Part shown: one piece after another, positions 54,209 through 63,376 of the stretch
How positions within the stretch are numbered: the stretch's first letter is position 1
Layout: every line of letters starts with the position of its first letter
Assembly (NCBI GenBank): GCA_019456255.1
Contig: VRUG01000007.1
Coordinates: 1-64,000 of the forward strand
Reading direction: 5' to 3'
Source: Planctomycetota bacterium
GTDB lineage: Bacteria > Planctomycetota > Phycisphaerae > Sedimentisphaerales > Anaerobacaceae
DNA: 64,000 bases
The notes under the pieces: generated by a model
Database searches by the model: none
Told to the model about the DNA's origin: nothing
Seen by the model: the letters and a program-made list of their open reading frames with translations, nothing else
Position numbers and translations under genes: made by a program

Positions 54209-55045
54209 CTATTTGCCAGCAACAGCAGGTCGGTGTTCCAAAACCTTATACAACTTAATTATTCTATCAATGTGATAATGCCTTGCCCTTGTAAATGCAA
54301 GCTCAGAGTATTTTTTATACATATCTTCGTCTTCTTTCAAAGCCAAACACGCTTCGACAATCTTGTCGAGATTCTCGGCTGGAATAAAACAACCATCCAT
54401 CTCTCGAACATAATTAGGTTCAGGGTAACCCACAGTTGGTATCTTAAACGAACCCGCATTGGTCAGTTTTAAGGGATTCTTCAACTCAGATGGTATATTA
54501 CTGACCGTTTCAATATTCCTGAATGTTATTTGTATGTCAATCTGTTTATAGAAATTGCAAATATCTTCCCTGCCAAGTGAAACATCATCAACAAACAAAT
54601 AAATGAAATTTATTCCAACAGCTTTTAATCTCTCCGTTAAATCATTGATGTTCATTGTAAAATTATATTTACTTCCGACATACCCTGCCGTCATAACAGC
54701 CTCTCTGTTTCTTACAATACCCTCAAAGTTGCAATGATGTTCCGGTATAACTACTATATCATTATCAAGCTTTTGTGAAATATATTCCTTTGCTAAATTG
54801 GTGATCGCGATAATATGAATATCCGGATACTGCTGGCCAAACTGCAAAAAACTCTCACTATCACCTATATCTAAATAGACATTTTTAATTCTTTCAGCTC
54901 TTTCAAACCATGTCTTGACAAGTATAGCTGTATCACTTAAGGACAGGTGGTCCGGATTGAATGGAACATTTAGTCGTTCGGCAACCTGCTTTCCTCTGAT
55001 GAGTGAACTTGCCCACTTTTGATTTGTTACAAAAACTAAACCCAT
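54209..55045 (-). CDS. Glycosyltransferase-like protein
   Basis: A 278-residue protein that resembles the C-terminal half of a GT-B glycosyltransferase ('VMTAGYVGSKYNFTM', 'PLKLTNAGSFKIPTVGY', 'GCFIPAENLDKIVEACLAL'). It lacks the typical E-x7-E site. It may be a short or divergent enzyme or a non-catalytic partner. It starts on the base after the stop of the first GT41 gene, so they must be translated together. Confidence 0.65.
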   Translation of the reverse strand: MGLVFVTNQKWASSLIRGKQVAERLNVPFNPDHLSLSDTAILVKTWFERAERIKNVYLDIGDSESFLQFGQQYPDIHIIAITNLAKEYISQKLDNDIVVIPEHHCNFEGIVRNREAVMTAGYVGSKYNFTMNINDLTERLKAVGINFIYLFVDDVSLGREDICNFYKQIDIQITFRNIETVSNIPSELKNPLKLTNAGSFKIPTVGYPEPNYVREMDGCFIPAENLDKIVEACLALKEDEDMYKKYSELAFTRARHYHIDRIIKLYKVLEHRPAVAGK

Positions 55046-56785
55046 TTAAACACCTAATTCAATATGTTCTTTAGAAATATCAACACCTTTCGACTGACAC
55101 CACTGATGCCACATTTTCCTGTAAGCAGCCTCAACTTTTCTGCCAAAGCCCTTCGAATAACAAAGCCCGCTGGCAGAGATTCTACCTCGCATCGTCCTTC
55201 GCAGAATAGAAAGTGCCTCAAGATTTTGCGCGAGTACAATAGCTTTCTTGACATATTCATCGCCTGTAGATGCGGCAAAAAACTCTAATCCCACACAACT
55301 GAGCATACTTAGTCCAAAGCGTGAAACATGACACTGGCCAATCAGTGAAATCGTGGGCACGCCCATCCAAAGTGCCTCACAGGTATTTGTATGGCCGTTA
55401 AACGGATAAGTATCTAAAATAATATCAACTTCACTATAAATTTCTAAATGGTCAGCAAGACTTTTCCATCCGCCTACATCAACCCTATTTTGCAAGATTC
55501 CCAGCTGTTCAAATTGATTCGCCCAATGCTGTTTTACACCTTCGTCGTCACCGCCTTTAAATCTTATTATCATGCGCGAGTTATCATTTGCTTTTAAAAT
55601 TTTTGCCCAAAGCTCAACCGTCGGCAGATGAATCTTACAGCTGTTATTAAATGATGCAAAAGTCACATGGCCCTTTTGCGATGCTGGAAGCGGTGTCAAT
55701 GACGGCGCGAAATCCAAAGGCCTGTAACAACTGAAAACACCCGGCAAACAAACCAGCTTCTCACTGTAATATTGTTGTGACTGCGGCGGATTGGTAATGC
55801 TATCGGTCATACGATAGTCAATCGCCTCCATTCCCGTCGTATCAGAGTATCCAAGATATGTCACCTGCACCGGCGCAGGTTTACAGGCCATAACACCTAA
55901 TCGGTTGTCACTTGTATGACCTGCAAGATCCACGAGGATATCTATCTGGTCCTCTTCGATTAGATTCACAACTTGCTTATCATCAATCTGGTATATGTCA
56001 CGGTAATTATCAAACTTGGATTTAAACCTCTCGGTGACAGTATCGGGATAAGCAACATTACCATACCCATAAACTTCAACGGCATCCCTGTTATGGCCAT
56101 CCAGGAGAGGCTCAAAGAAAAATGCCACTGGATGCATGCGAAAGTCCGGAGAAATATATCCAACCTTCAATTTTCGGTCAGGGTCAGGATTGTTACCATG
56201 CGATGACTTTGCCAAGCTAATAGGCGCATATTTTTGGGCCCATTTCTTATGTTCATCATAAAGCATCTTCGGGTCAAGCTGGGGCAATTGGTGCAAACGG
56301 AACAGCAAATTGGAATGCGCGTGGGCATTTTCAGGCATATGGTCTATCGCTTTTCGCAATAAATCTATTCCATTTTGTATTTGCCCCGTCTCCATTAAGA
56401 CGCGTGCAAGATTCGCCCAAAGTTCAGGCCTGTGGGATTCAGCCTCTACTGCTTTCTTTTGATATTCTAACGCATCGGTCAATCGCCCCATGTACTGATA
56501 CAAATTTCCAAGCTTATTCAAAGTTACAGCATCGGATTCTTTTTCAAGTATTGTCATGTAACATTGCACAGCTCTAATTTCTCTTCTTACTTTGACTAAA
56601 AGTTTCGCAAGTTCGTAAACCAACTCCTTATTAGAAGTATCTTTTTCAAAAATCTGGTATATCGCCCCGATAAGATAGTCATTTAGAATTTTAGATGCGT
56701 TATCTTTTCTGCCTATGCCAAGGGCAGCTTCTGCTTTTCCAAGCTGTTCTTTAACAAATAAAATGTCACTACTTATATTTTCCAT
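55046..56785 (-). CDS. TPR-GT41 O-GlcNAc-transferase-like glycosyltransferase, copy 1
   Basis: A 579-residue protein: TPR repeats in residues 1-165, then a catalytic GT41 domain like that of O-GlcNAc transferase (OGT) and SPINDLY. His218 in 'ISPDFRMHP' aligns with the active-site His498 of human OGT. 'LAGHTSDNR' and Lys in 'FNNSCKIH' match further OGT residues. Intact of the three copies here, it is likely to add a sugar (GlcNAc or a derivative) to Ser or Thr of a protein, the nearest candidate being flagellin. Soluble, cytoplasmic. Confidence 0.9.
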   Translation of the reverse strand: MENISSDILFVKEQLGKAEAALGIGRKDNASKILNDYLIGAIYQIFEKDTSNKELVYELAKLLVKVRREIRAVQCYMTILEKESDAVTLNKLGNLYQYMGRLTDALEYQKKAVEAESHRPELWANLARVLMETGQIQNGIDLLRKAIDHMPENAHAHSNLLFRLHQLPQLDPKMLYDEHKKWAQKYAPISLAKSSHGNNPDPDRKLKVGYISPDFRMHPVAFFFEPLLDGHNRDAVEVYGYGNVAYPDTVTERFKSKFDNYRDIYQIDDKQVVNLIEEDQIDILVDLAGHTSDNRLGVMACKPAPVQVTYLGYSDTTGMEAIDYRMTDSITNPPQSQQYYSEKLVCLPGVFSCYRPLDFAPSLTPLPASQKGHVTFASFNNSCKIHLPTVELWAKILKANDNSRMIIRFKGGDDEGVKQHWANQFEQLGILQNRVDVGGWKSLADHLEIYSEVDIILDTYPFNGHTNTCEALWMGVPTISLIGQCHVSRFGLSMLSCVGLEFFAASTGDEYVKKAIVLAQNLEALSILRRTMRGRISASGLCYSKGFGRKVEAAYRKMWHQWCQSKGVDISKEHIELGV

Positions 56786-56814
56786 AATCTATATTGCTGT
56801 TTTAACTCAATATA

Positions 56815-58515
56815 CTACTCTGTTTCGGTCCACCGATGCCACATCTTGCGATATGCCGCTTCTAAATTACGTGCGAAGCCTTTAGCGTAGCATAGGCCGC
56901 TATTTGCAATTCTTGCCCGCATGGAAGTGCGAATCTGCGCAAGCGATTGGATGTTCGATGCCAACGCAATAGTTTTACTTACATACTCTTCGGGATTCGA
57001 TGCAGCAAAAAATTCCAGACCCACTCGGCTAAGTATGCTAAGCCCAACTCTCGATGCGTGATATTGCCCAACCAGTGAAACTACCGGAACTCCCATCCAC
57101 AGAGCCTCACATGTGGTCGTCGTGCCATTATAAGGATATGTATCTAACGCGATATCAACATGGTCATATAACTTTAGATGCTCATCCGGGCGTCCCCAAC
57201 CGTAAATCAACACCTTTTCTTTTTCAATTCCAAGTTCTCTAAATTGCTGATGATAACGCTGACGAATTTGCTCATCGTTGCCTCCTTTGAACTTGAGCAA
57301 CAGTCGTGAATTTTGAGTTTCTTTTAGAATTTTGGCCCAAAGCCCTATAACAACCTTATTCATCTTACAGTTATTATTGAATGAGCCGAAAGTTATAAAC
57401 CCATTTTTCTCAGCTGGCAATGGTGCAACCGCAGAAGCAAAATCAGCGGGCCTGTAACACAAAAATCCATCCGGCAAACAAACCAACTTCTCGGTATAGT
57501 ACTTCTGCAATTTGGCAGGGTCGGCCAATACATCGGTCAGACGATAATCAATTGCTTCGACTCCGGTTGTATCGGGATAACCAAGCCATGTCACCTGAAT
57601 CGGGGCAGGCTTGTATGACATAACGAGAAGCCGATTGTTACCTGTATGCCCTGCCAAATCTACCAGAATATCTATCTCGTCACTTTCAATTAATTCAACA
57701 ACCTGCTTATCATCGATTCCATAAATATTATGATAGCAATTAAATTTGCCCTGCAAACGTTCAGTGACGGAATCTGGAAACTCTACATTACCATATCCAT
57801 AAGTTTCAACTACCTGCCCATCATGCCCATCAAGAAGTGATTCAAAAAAATACGCCACTGAGGTTCTGCGGAAATCAGGTGAAATATATCCAACACGAAG
57901 CCTCCTGTCAGGATTACGGTCATTTGAGTGGGAAGTTTTAGCGCGTTTTAGAGGTGCAAATGTTTGGCCCCATTTTTTATGCTCGGCAAAAAGTCTTTCC
58001 GGTTCAAAAGTCGACAATTGATGCAAATGGAAAAGTAATATCGAGTGGATTTGCGCATTTTGAGGTAGTTTTTCCGCTGCCCGCTGGAGAAAAGTCACCC
58101 CTTCCTTAACCTCCCCTGTACAAATCAGCAATCTGCCAAGATTTGCAAAAAGTTCGCCTCTATCCGGCTGGACCTCCAAAGCCTTTCTTTGATACGTAAC
58201 CGCTTCCCAGAGTCTGCCCATATATTCACAAAGGCGCCCCAGCTTATTGTATGCTGCGGCGTCAGGACCTTTGGCGAGGATTTTCTTATACCAATTTTCT
58301 GCCTGTTCTACATTTTTGGTCTGCAGTAAAAGCTCTGCAATTTCAAATACTAAATCCGTCCTGGTAGGGTCAGCTTCGAAAATCTGACTGACAGTTTTTT
58401 CGGCCTTGTCAGCCAATATTTCAGCCGCCCTTTCAAGCTGTCGGCTCTCAACAGCGAATTTGGCCTCAGCAAGGGGCTCGGGCATAACATCCATGTAACG
58501 CTTTAATTTAGTCAC
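56815..58515 (-). CDS. TPR-GT41 glycosyltransferase, copy 2, with altered active-site position
   Basis: A 566-residue paralogue of copy 1, with the same TPR then GT41 plan. Where copy 1 has 'DFRMHP' this one has 'DFRRTS', so Thr218 replaces the expected His. The 'LAGHTGNNR' His and the Lys in 'FNNNCKMN' remain. It may be catalytically weak, use another base or have a partner-like role. It starts 39 bases after the end of copy 3 and ends 29 bases before copy 1. Confidence 0.88.
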   Translation of the reverse strand: MTKLKRYMDVMPEPLAEAKFAVESRQLERAAEILADKAEKTVSQIFEADPTRTDLVFEIAELLLQTKNVEQAENWYKKILAKGPDAAAYNKLGRLCEYMGRLWEAVTYQRKALEVQPDRGELFANLGRLLICTGEVKEGVTFLQRAAEKLPQNAQIHSILLFHLHQLSTFEPERLFAEHKKWGQTFAPLKRAKTSHSNDRNPDRRLRVGYISPDFRRTSVAYFFESLLDGHDGQVVETYGYGNVEFPDSVTERLQGKFNCYHNIYGIDDKQVVELIESDEIDILVDLAGHTGNNRLLVMSYKPAPIQVTWLGYPDTTGVEAIDYRLTDVLADPAKLQKYYTEKLVCLPDGFLCYRPADFASAVAPLPAEKNGFITFGSFNNNCKMNKVVIGLWAKILKETQNSRLLLKFKGGNDEQIRQRYHQQFRELGIEKEKVLIYGWGRPDEHLKLYDHVDIALDTYPYNGTTTTCEALWMGVPVVSLVGQYHASRVGLSILSRVGLEFFAASNPEEYVSKTIALASNIQSLAQIRTSMRARIANSGLCYAKGFARNLEAAYRKMWHRWTETE

Positions 58516-58554
58516 GATTAAACCTTAACAAATCCTTATTCGTTTTTCAACTAC

Positions 58555-60331
58555 TCAACTTGACTCAAGCCATCTATACCACATTTTCCTGTAGGCTTGT
58601 TCGACTTCCAATGCCAATCTTTTTGAATCGCACAACACACTATCAGCCATGCGCTGCCGCAGCGAACTCCTCATTTCTGCAAGATATTGCTGCTCGGAGG
58701 CCAGCGAAACGGCCTTTGCCACATACTCTTTTTTGTTCACTGCCGCAAGTTCACTCAGTTCCAAACGACTAAGTATACTCAGGCCTTGTTCGGGAAAACG
58801 GAAGCTTGCCAACTAAAGAAACGACCGGTACGCCCATCCATAAAGCCTCACATGTTGTCGTAGCACCGTTTTTAGGATAGGTATCCAGAACAATATCAAT
58901 ATTATTATATTGCTCCAAATAATCTGTATAACAGACCCAGCCTGTAATCTCAATCCGGTCCCTATCAATTCCAAATTTCTCGAACTGCTCAAAATAATAC
59001 TCCTGCACCTGATTATCATTGCCGCCGGTAAATTTAAAAAAGAGGCGACTGTTTTTTACAGCATGGAGTATCTTGGCCCAAAGCTCAATCATTACAGGAT
59101 TTATCTTTATGCTGCTGCCTAAAACACCGAATGTAATATAACCATTCTTCGAAGCAGGCAAAGGACCAACAGGCCCAGCTTCATCTAAAGGCTGATAGCA
59201 ATAAAAACCATTCGGCAAAAATACAGATTCCTCTGTGCAGTAGTTTTGCGAATCAGAACTCTCAGTCAACTCATCGGTTAAACGATAATCAATTGCCGAC
59301 ATACCAGTAGTGTAAATATACCCCAGATAAGCCACCTGAATTGGAGCTGGTTTATGACCCATAACCATAAGACTATTGTCAGCTGTATGCCCCGACAAGT
59401 CCACAAGAATATCTATTCTGTCATTTTCAATCATCTCGACAATCGATTCATTATCCATGCCGCGAATATTTCGGTAATAACCAAATTTATTTTTAAGACG
59501 TTCTGTAATATGGGTGTGAACCATGACATTACCATAGCCATAAAGTTCAACAGCTTCTCTATTATGACCATCAAGAAGCGGTTCAAAAAAATGTGTTACA
59601 GGATGTGAACCAAAATTGGGTGAGATATAACCAATACGAAGTTTACGGTCATTGACTCGACTATTTTTATAAGCTTTCTTTGTCAACTGCTCTGGGATAT
59701 GTTTGCGAGACCATTGCAAATGCTCTTCAAAAAGAATTTCAGAATTAATATCCGGAAGATGGTGCAGGTAAAACAGGAGATTTGAATGAATAGCAGCATT
59801 GTCTGGGTCAGATTCGACAGCTTTCCTGAACATTGCGAGCCCTTCTTTGGCTTGGCCTGTTTCTATCAATGCTCTGGCAAGATTAACCCACAACTGTCCG
59901 TACTCAGGGCTAAGCTGGACCGCTTTTCGATAATGCTGTATCGACTCAGATACACTACCAATATGTTCGCAGGTTTGTCCAAGTTCATTGTAGATTAGAC
60001 CGTGTGGTTCCTGAGATATAATTTTTTCAAATAACTGTTTAGCCATATTTATCCGACCGACCTGGCGAAATATCATCGCAACTATCAACATGATATCTGT
60101 TCTTGAGGAATCGTTATTTAATAATTCTTCAATTTCTCCCCTGCATTGCTCATGTAATATTTGGCGTGCTTTATCCGTCTGGCCAATACTGGCTGCTTCA
60201 TTAGCTCTTATAAGAGGCTCAGGTAAGTCACCGCATAAGTTCTGAATTCGTAAATTTCCCTCTTCCATGACAAGGTTCTTAATCCTGCCTTGTGACATAA
60301 CCGGTTTTTTACAAATCTTAGGTTCGCTCAT
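58555..60331 (-). pseudogene. TPR-GT41 glycosyltransferase, copy 3, with single-base frameshift
   Basis: The first frame (60331-58769) runs through TPR repeats and most of GT41, including 'ISPNFGSHP' with its His, then leaves homology after 'VSLVGKLPFSR' and stops. The rest of the domain continues in another frame from about 58795 to 58555 ('QGLSILSRLELSE' ... 'AYRKMWYRWL'). Removing one base of the TT at 58789-58790 (plus strand) restores the reading 'FSRQGLSILS', which matches the other copies. A real frameshift, phase variation or a sequencing error could explain it. Without its C-terminus the product would lack part of the UDP-binding half. Confidence 0.85.
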
Positions 60332-60519
60332 TTTTAAGGCTTTAACTATATCTTATTAATGCGTTAACTAAAAAATTGTCTTAATACTACTAAAAAGACA
60401 GGCTCACGGGCAATATCCTTGCCCAAGTCTTACTGCACACATCCTTATCATATACCATCGGCAAATATCTATCGTTTAAAATAGATTTTTATAGGAACAA
60501 TAGCCCCGCCCAATTAAGC

Positions 60520-60554
60520 AAAAAAAATGACAGACTTATCAAAAGCCTGCCATT
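60520..60554 (-). terminator. Intrinsic terminator after fliS
   Basis: Twelve-base arms (60543-60554 and 60526-60537) pair with two G-U pairs around a five-base loop, and the minus strand then has eight Ts (60527-60520). Confidence 0.8.
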
Positions 60555-60587
60555 ACGTTGTCATGTTTGTTTAAATGTACCAGATTA

Positions 60588-60947
60588 TTAGTCTGTTATT
60601 GCTTTCCAGCTTTGATTCAACTCTTCCATCAAGGAGATTACTTCCCGAATCATCTGTGCATCACCTTTAATATTAGCCTGAGACAGATGGCGAGCCATAA
60701 ATAAGTAAAGCTTACGCAGGTTTGTCGCGACTTCATCACCAGCTTCCATATTCAGGACTGAATTGAGCTCATTAACAATATCCAGAGCTCTATTGATATA
60801 CTGGCCCTTCTCCATTAAATTGCCTGATTCTATTTCCCTGATTGCCAGTCTCAAGAACTTAATCGCACCATCATAGAGCATAACTATAATACGACCTTTG
60901 CTTTGAGTACCAACTGAGGTTTCATGGTATGCTGAGACTCCGTTCAT
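60588..60947 (-). CDS. fliS: Flagellar export chaperone FliS
   Basis: A 119-residue helical chaperone that binds the C-terminal helix of flagellin and prevents its early polymerisation before export. The family blocks 'YHETSVGTQSKGRIIVMLYD' and 'LNMEAGDEVATNLRKLYLFM' are clear. It lies 151 bases after flagellin on the same strand, with a terminator following. fliD is not seen here. Confidence 0.95.
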   Translation of the reverse strand: MNGVSAYHETSVGTQSKGRIIVMLYDGAIKFLRLAIREIESGNLMEKGQYINRALDIVNELNSVLNMEAGDEVATNLRKLYLFMARHLSQANIKGDAQMIREVISLMEELNQSWKAITD

Positions 60948-61043
60948 TATTCAACTCCCTTATATAACAGGTATTTCTACACCTGGTTATTGACTTGTTA
61001 ATTTACTTGAAAATTTAGCAGACTGACAGGAACTTTAATTTAT

Positions 61044-61107
61044 GGGGAGATGACTATTATTAGCCATCTCCCCTGAGATTCTATATCTCAGATAATAATT
61101 ATCTGAG
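61044..61107 (-). terminator. Hairpins at the flagellin 3' end
   Basis: Perfect arms GGGGAGATG (61044-61052) and CATCTCCCC (61065-61073), and a 10-bp palindrome CTCAGATAAT/ATTATCTGAG (61087-61107) across the flagellin stop codon. There is no clear T-run, so they may act in mRNA stability or partial termination before fliS. Confidence 0.45.
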
Positions 61108-61920
61108 CAGTTGCAATGCCATCTGAGGCATTGTGTTAGCTTGTGCTAACATGGAAATACCAGCTTGTGCTAACACCTGGTTACGTGTCATTTGTGCCAT
61201 CTCGGTTGCAACGTCTACGTCTGAAATACGAGACTCTGCAGATAGCAGGTTCTCTGCCTGAATGTTAAGCACGTCCGATGTACCTGAAAGTCGGTTCATC
61301 TTATAACCGAATTTCGCACGGGCGGTGTCTTTGGTGTTAATCGCGCTCTCAAGTCTGCCCAAAGCTGTCTTTGCACAGCCTGTTGCATCAATTCCCAGAC
61401 CGGTCAGATTAAGACCTGCTGAAGCGCTGGTCATGATACTACCAGAAATGTCGATCTTATCTGAGGTCAACTCACCAAAGTGGATGGATACCGTAGCGGT
61501 ATCATCAAGCATCGAAATGTCATTAAACTTGGTCGCTGTTGCAATACGGTCGACCTCTTGACGCATTTCGCTGAATTCGTTGTGCATAATTGCACGCTGC
61601 GAACTCGAATAGGAACCCGTAGCTGCTTGTTCAGCTAGCTGCTGCATACGAATGAGGATATCGTCGATCGTAGCCAACGCACCTTCCATCGTCTGTAGCA
61701 AACTAATGCCATCCTGAGCATTACGAGAACCCTGCTGCAGCACTGCGATGTCTGCACGCATTAACTCACGTACAGCCAAGCCAGCTGCGTCGTCCTTAGC
61801 ACTGTTAATACGCAGGCCGGACGAGAGCCTTTCGACTGACTTGGATAAGCTATCGTAGCTTTTACTCAAGTGTCGAGCGGCGTTTTCTGCCATAAGGTTG
61901 TTCTTTATTACTAAAGCCAT
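61099..61920 (-). CDS. fliC: Flagellin
   Basis: A short flagellin of 273 residues: N-terminal D0/D1 ('SVERLSSGLRINSAKDDAAG') and C-terminal D1/D0 ('ISDVDVATEMAQMTRNQVLAQAG'), joined by a brief Ser/Thr-rich centre (about 140-185) with no D2/D3 domains. It contains one Cys, Cys182, which is rare in flagellins. AAGGAG lies before the ATG. A sigma-28-like promoter lies about 125 bases upstream. The surrounding glycosyltransferases suggest that Ser/Thr of the centre are glycosylated. Confidence 0.96.
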   Translation of the reverse strand: MALVIKNNLMAENAARHLSKSYDSLSKSVERLSSGLRINSAKDDAAGLAVRELMRADIAVLQQGSRNAQDGISLLQTMEGALATIDDILIRMQQLAEQAATGSYSSSQRAIMHNEFSEMRQEVDRIATATKFNDISMLDDTATVSIHFGELTSDKIDISGSIMTSASAGLNLTGLGIDATGCAKTALGRLESAINTKDTARAKFGYKMNRLSGTSDVLNIQAENLLSAESRISDVDVATEMAQMTRNQVLAQAGISMLAQANTMPQMALQLLR

Positions 61921-62319
61921 GTTTTTAACTCCTTAAAAAAGTTCCTAACAATTTTCCGGCCCTGTCAAGCCTTGTTTATCGTCACAATATTTTAATATGC
62001 AAAGAACACTTCTTCGGAAAAACGCTTCCATCGCTTCCATTGCCAATTATCGACTCCTCCTAAAATGACTTAAGTGTTTTATTAAGCTGTAATAACGCAT
62101 ATATGTCCCGACCTGTAAAATCTTAACTGATGATACTGATAGTGCTGTTTCTGACACGGAGCAGTGGTAAAAAAATAAAAAAATATAGTGTATATGACAC
62201 TAAAATTATTTAAATCGGACTTATATGCTTAAGTAATACAGCCCCACACACTAAGCATTAAGAATATATAAAAAAGGTAGTTGCTCACATCAACCCAGGT
62301 TATTATACTTCAAAAATAT
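61921..62319. promoter_or_regulatory. Divergent region between flagellin and a glycosyltransferase gene
   Basis: No gene. It contains the sigma-28-like promoter at 62047-62073 and a 6-bp inverted repeat TAGTGT/ACACTA at 62186-62202 in an A/T-rich context on the glycosyltransferase side. Confidence 0.5.
62047..62073 (-). promoter_or_regulatory. Sigma-28 promoter for flagellin
   Basis: On the minus strand TTAA (62073-62070), 15 bases, then GTCGATAA (62054-62047), against TAAA-N15-GCCGATAA. One mismatch in each box. Confidence 0.55.
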
Positions 62320-63327
62320 ATGAGTGAAAAACAACAATCTAACGAGAAGGTGTTGCTTGTATTCAACTGTCACGAACCATGGGTCTATCAACTCGATTCA
62401 CTGGGATATAAACTCGATATAATCATTGGGCTAAAGGGTCGCTATCAGAAAACCTGGGACCAAAAGATGAGGCCTGTCCCGACCAATTCCAACTTGCTTA
62501 CTTTGGAAGAGGCACAAAATTCAAAAACAAATTACTACTGTATAATAACTCATAACCTGACTGATTTACTTGATGTCAAGCACCGCCATGAGCCGCGGCT
62601 TATTGTTCTGCATTCAACTCTTGAAGGAAGAATATCTGAAGAAACAGGCACGGTAGAATCTACGGAAATGAGAAATACTTTGCAGGAATATTTGACATTG
62701 CTCGGAGGCCATGCTGTTGCAGGCACTGACCTGAAAGCAAAGTCATGGCAAATCACTGACGATGTGGTAAATTGCGGTGTCGATGTAAATGATTATTTGC
62801 CATACTCAGGCCAAGATGCATCGGGGCTTAGAATTTGTAATTTTATTGAGAACAGAAAGAAAATTCTTTTGTGGGACCTCCACGAAAAAGCTTTTTCTGA
62901 TATTCCCGTAAAACTGCTGGGGCACAATCCTGCCATACCAGATTCCACTGCTGCTGAAAATTGGGACGACCTAAAAAGAACACTGCAATCTCACCGCTTC
63001 TTTATTCATACTGCTGCCCCGAATCTCGAAGACGGTTTCAACATGGCTGTCATGGAAGCTATGGCTACCGGCATGCCCATCCTGGGAAACCACCACCGCA
63101 GCTCCCCTATCGAACACGGGGTGAATGGTTTTTTAAGTGACGACCCAGATGAACTAAACAAATATGCAAAAATACTTTTAAACGATAGAGAGTTAGCTGC
63201 GAAAATGGGACAGCAAGCGCGAGTGACTGTTGCCGAACGTTTTCCAATAAGCAAATTCAAACAGGGCCTCTTAAAATCAATAGAAACTGCTCGGCAAAAA
63301 ACTAAAAGCAGAATGGTTAACCTTTGA
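62320..63327 (+). CDS. Glycosyltransferase, GT4-like
   Basis: A 335-residue GT-B-type glycosyltransferase. The C-terminal donor site reads 'EDGFNMAVMEAMATG' (E-x7-E), followed by 'HRSSPIEHGVNGFL', common in GT4 enzymes. The N-terminal half is divergent. The ATG at 62320 lacks a ribosome binding site; a TTG at 62281 has AAAGG but at short spacing. It is divergent from flagellin and next to fliK, so it probably belongs to the same glycosylation locus. Confidence 0.8.
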   Translation: MSEKQQSNEKVLLVFNCHEPWVYQLDSLGYKLDIIIGLKGRYQKTWDQKMRPVPTNSNLLTLEEAQNSKTNYYCIITHNLTDLLDVKHRHEPRLIVLHSTLEGRISEETGTVESTEMRNTLQEYLTLLGGHAVAGTDLKAKSWQITDDVVNCGVDVNDYLPYSGQDASGLRICNFIENRKKILLWDLHEKAFSDIPVKLLGHNPAIPDSTAAENWDDLKRTLQSHRFFIHTAAPNLEDGFNMAVMEAMATGMPILGNHHRSSPIEHGVNGFLSDDPDELNKYAKILLNDRELAAKMGQQARVTVAERFPISKFKQGLLKSIETARQKTKSRMVNL

Positions 63328-63376
63328 GTGTTTTCTTAAATTTATACCATCGCGTTGAACTCTGCGCAGAGTAAAT

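Noticed and set aside
61976-61998. Second possible flagellin promoter, TTATCGTC on the plus strand
   Set aside because: No TAAA at the right distance; the site at 62047-62073 is better.
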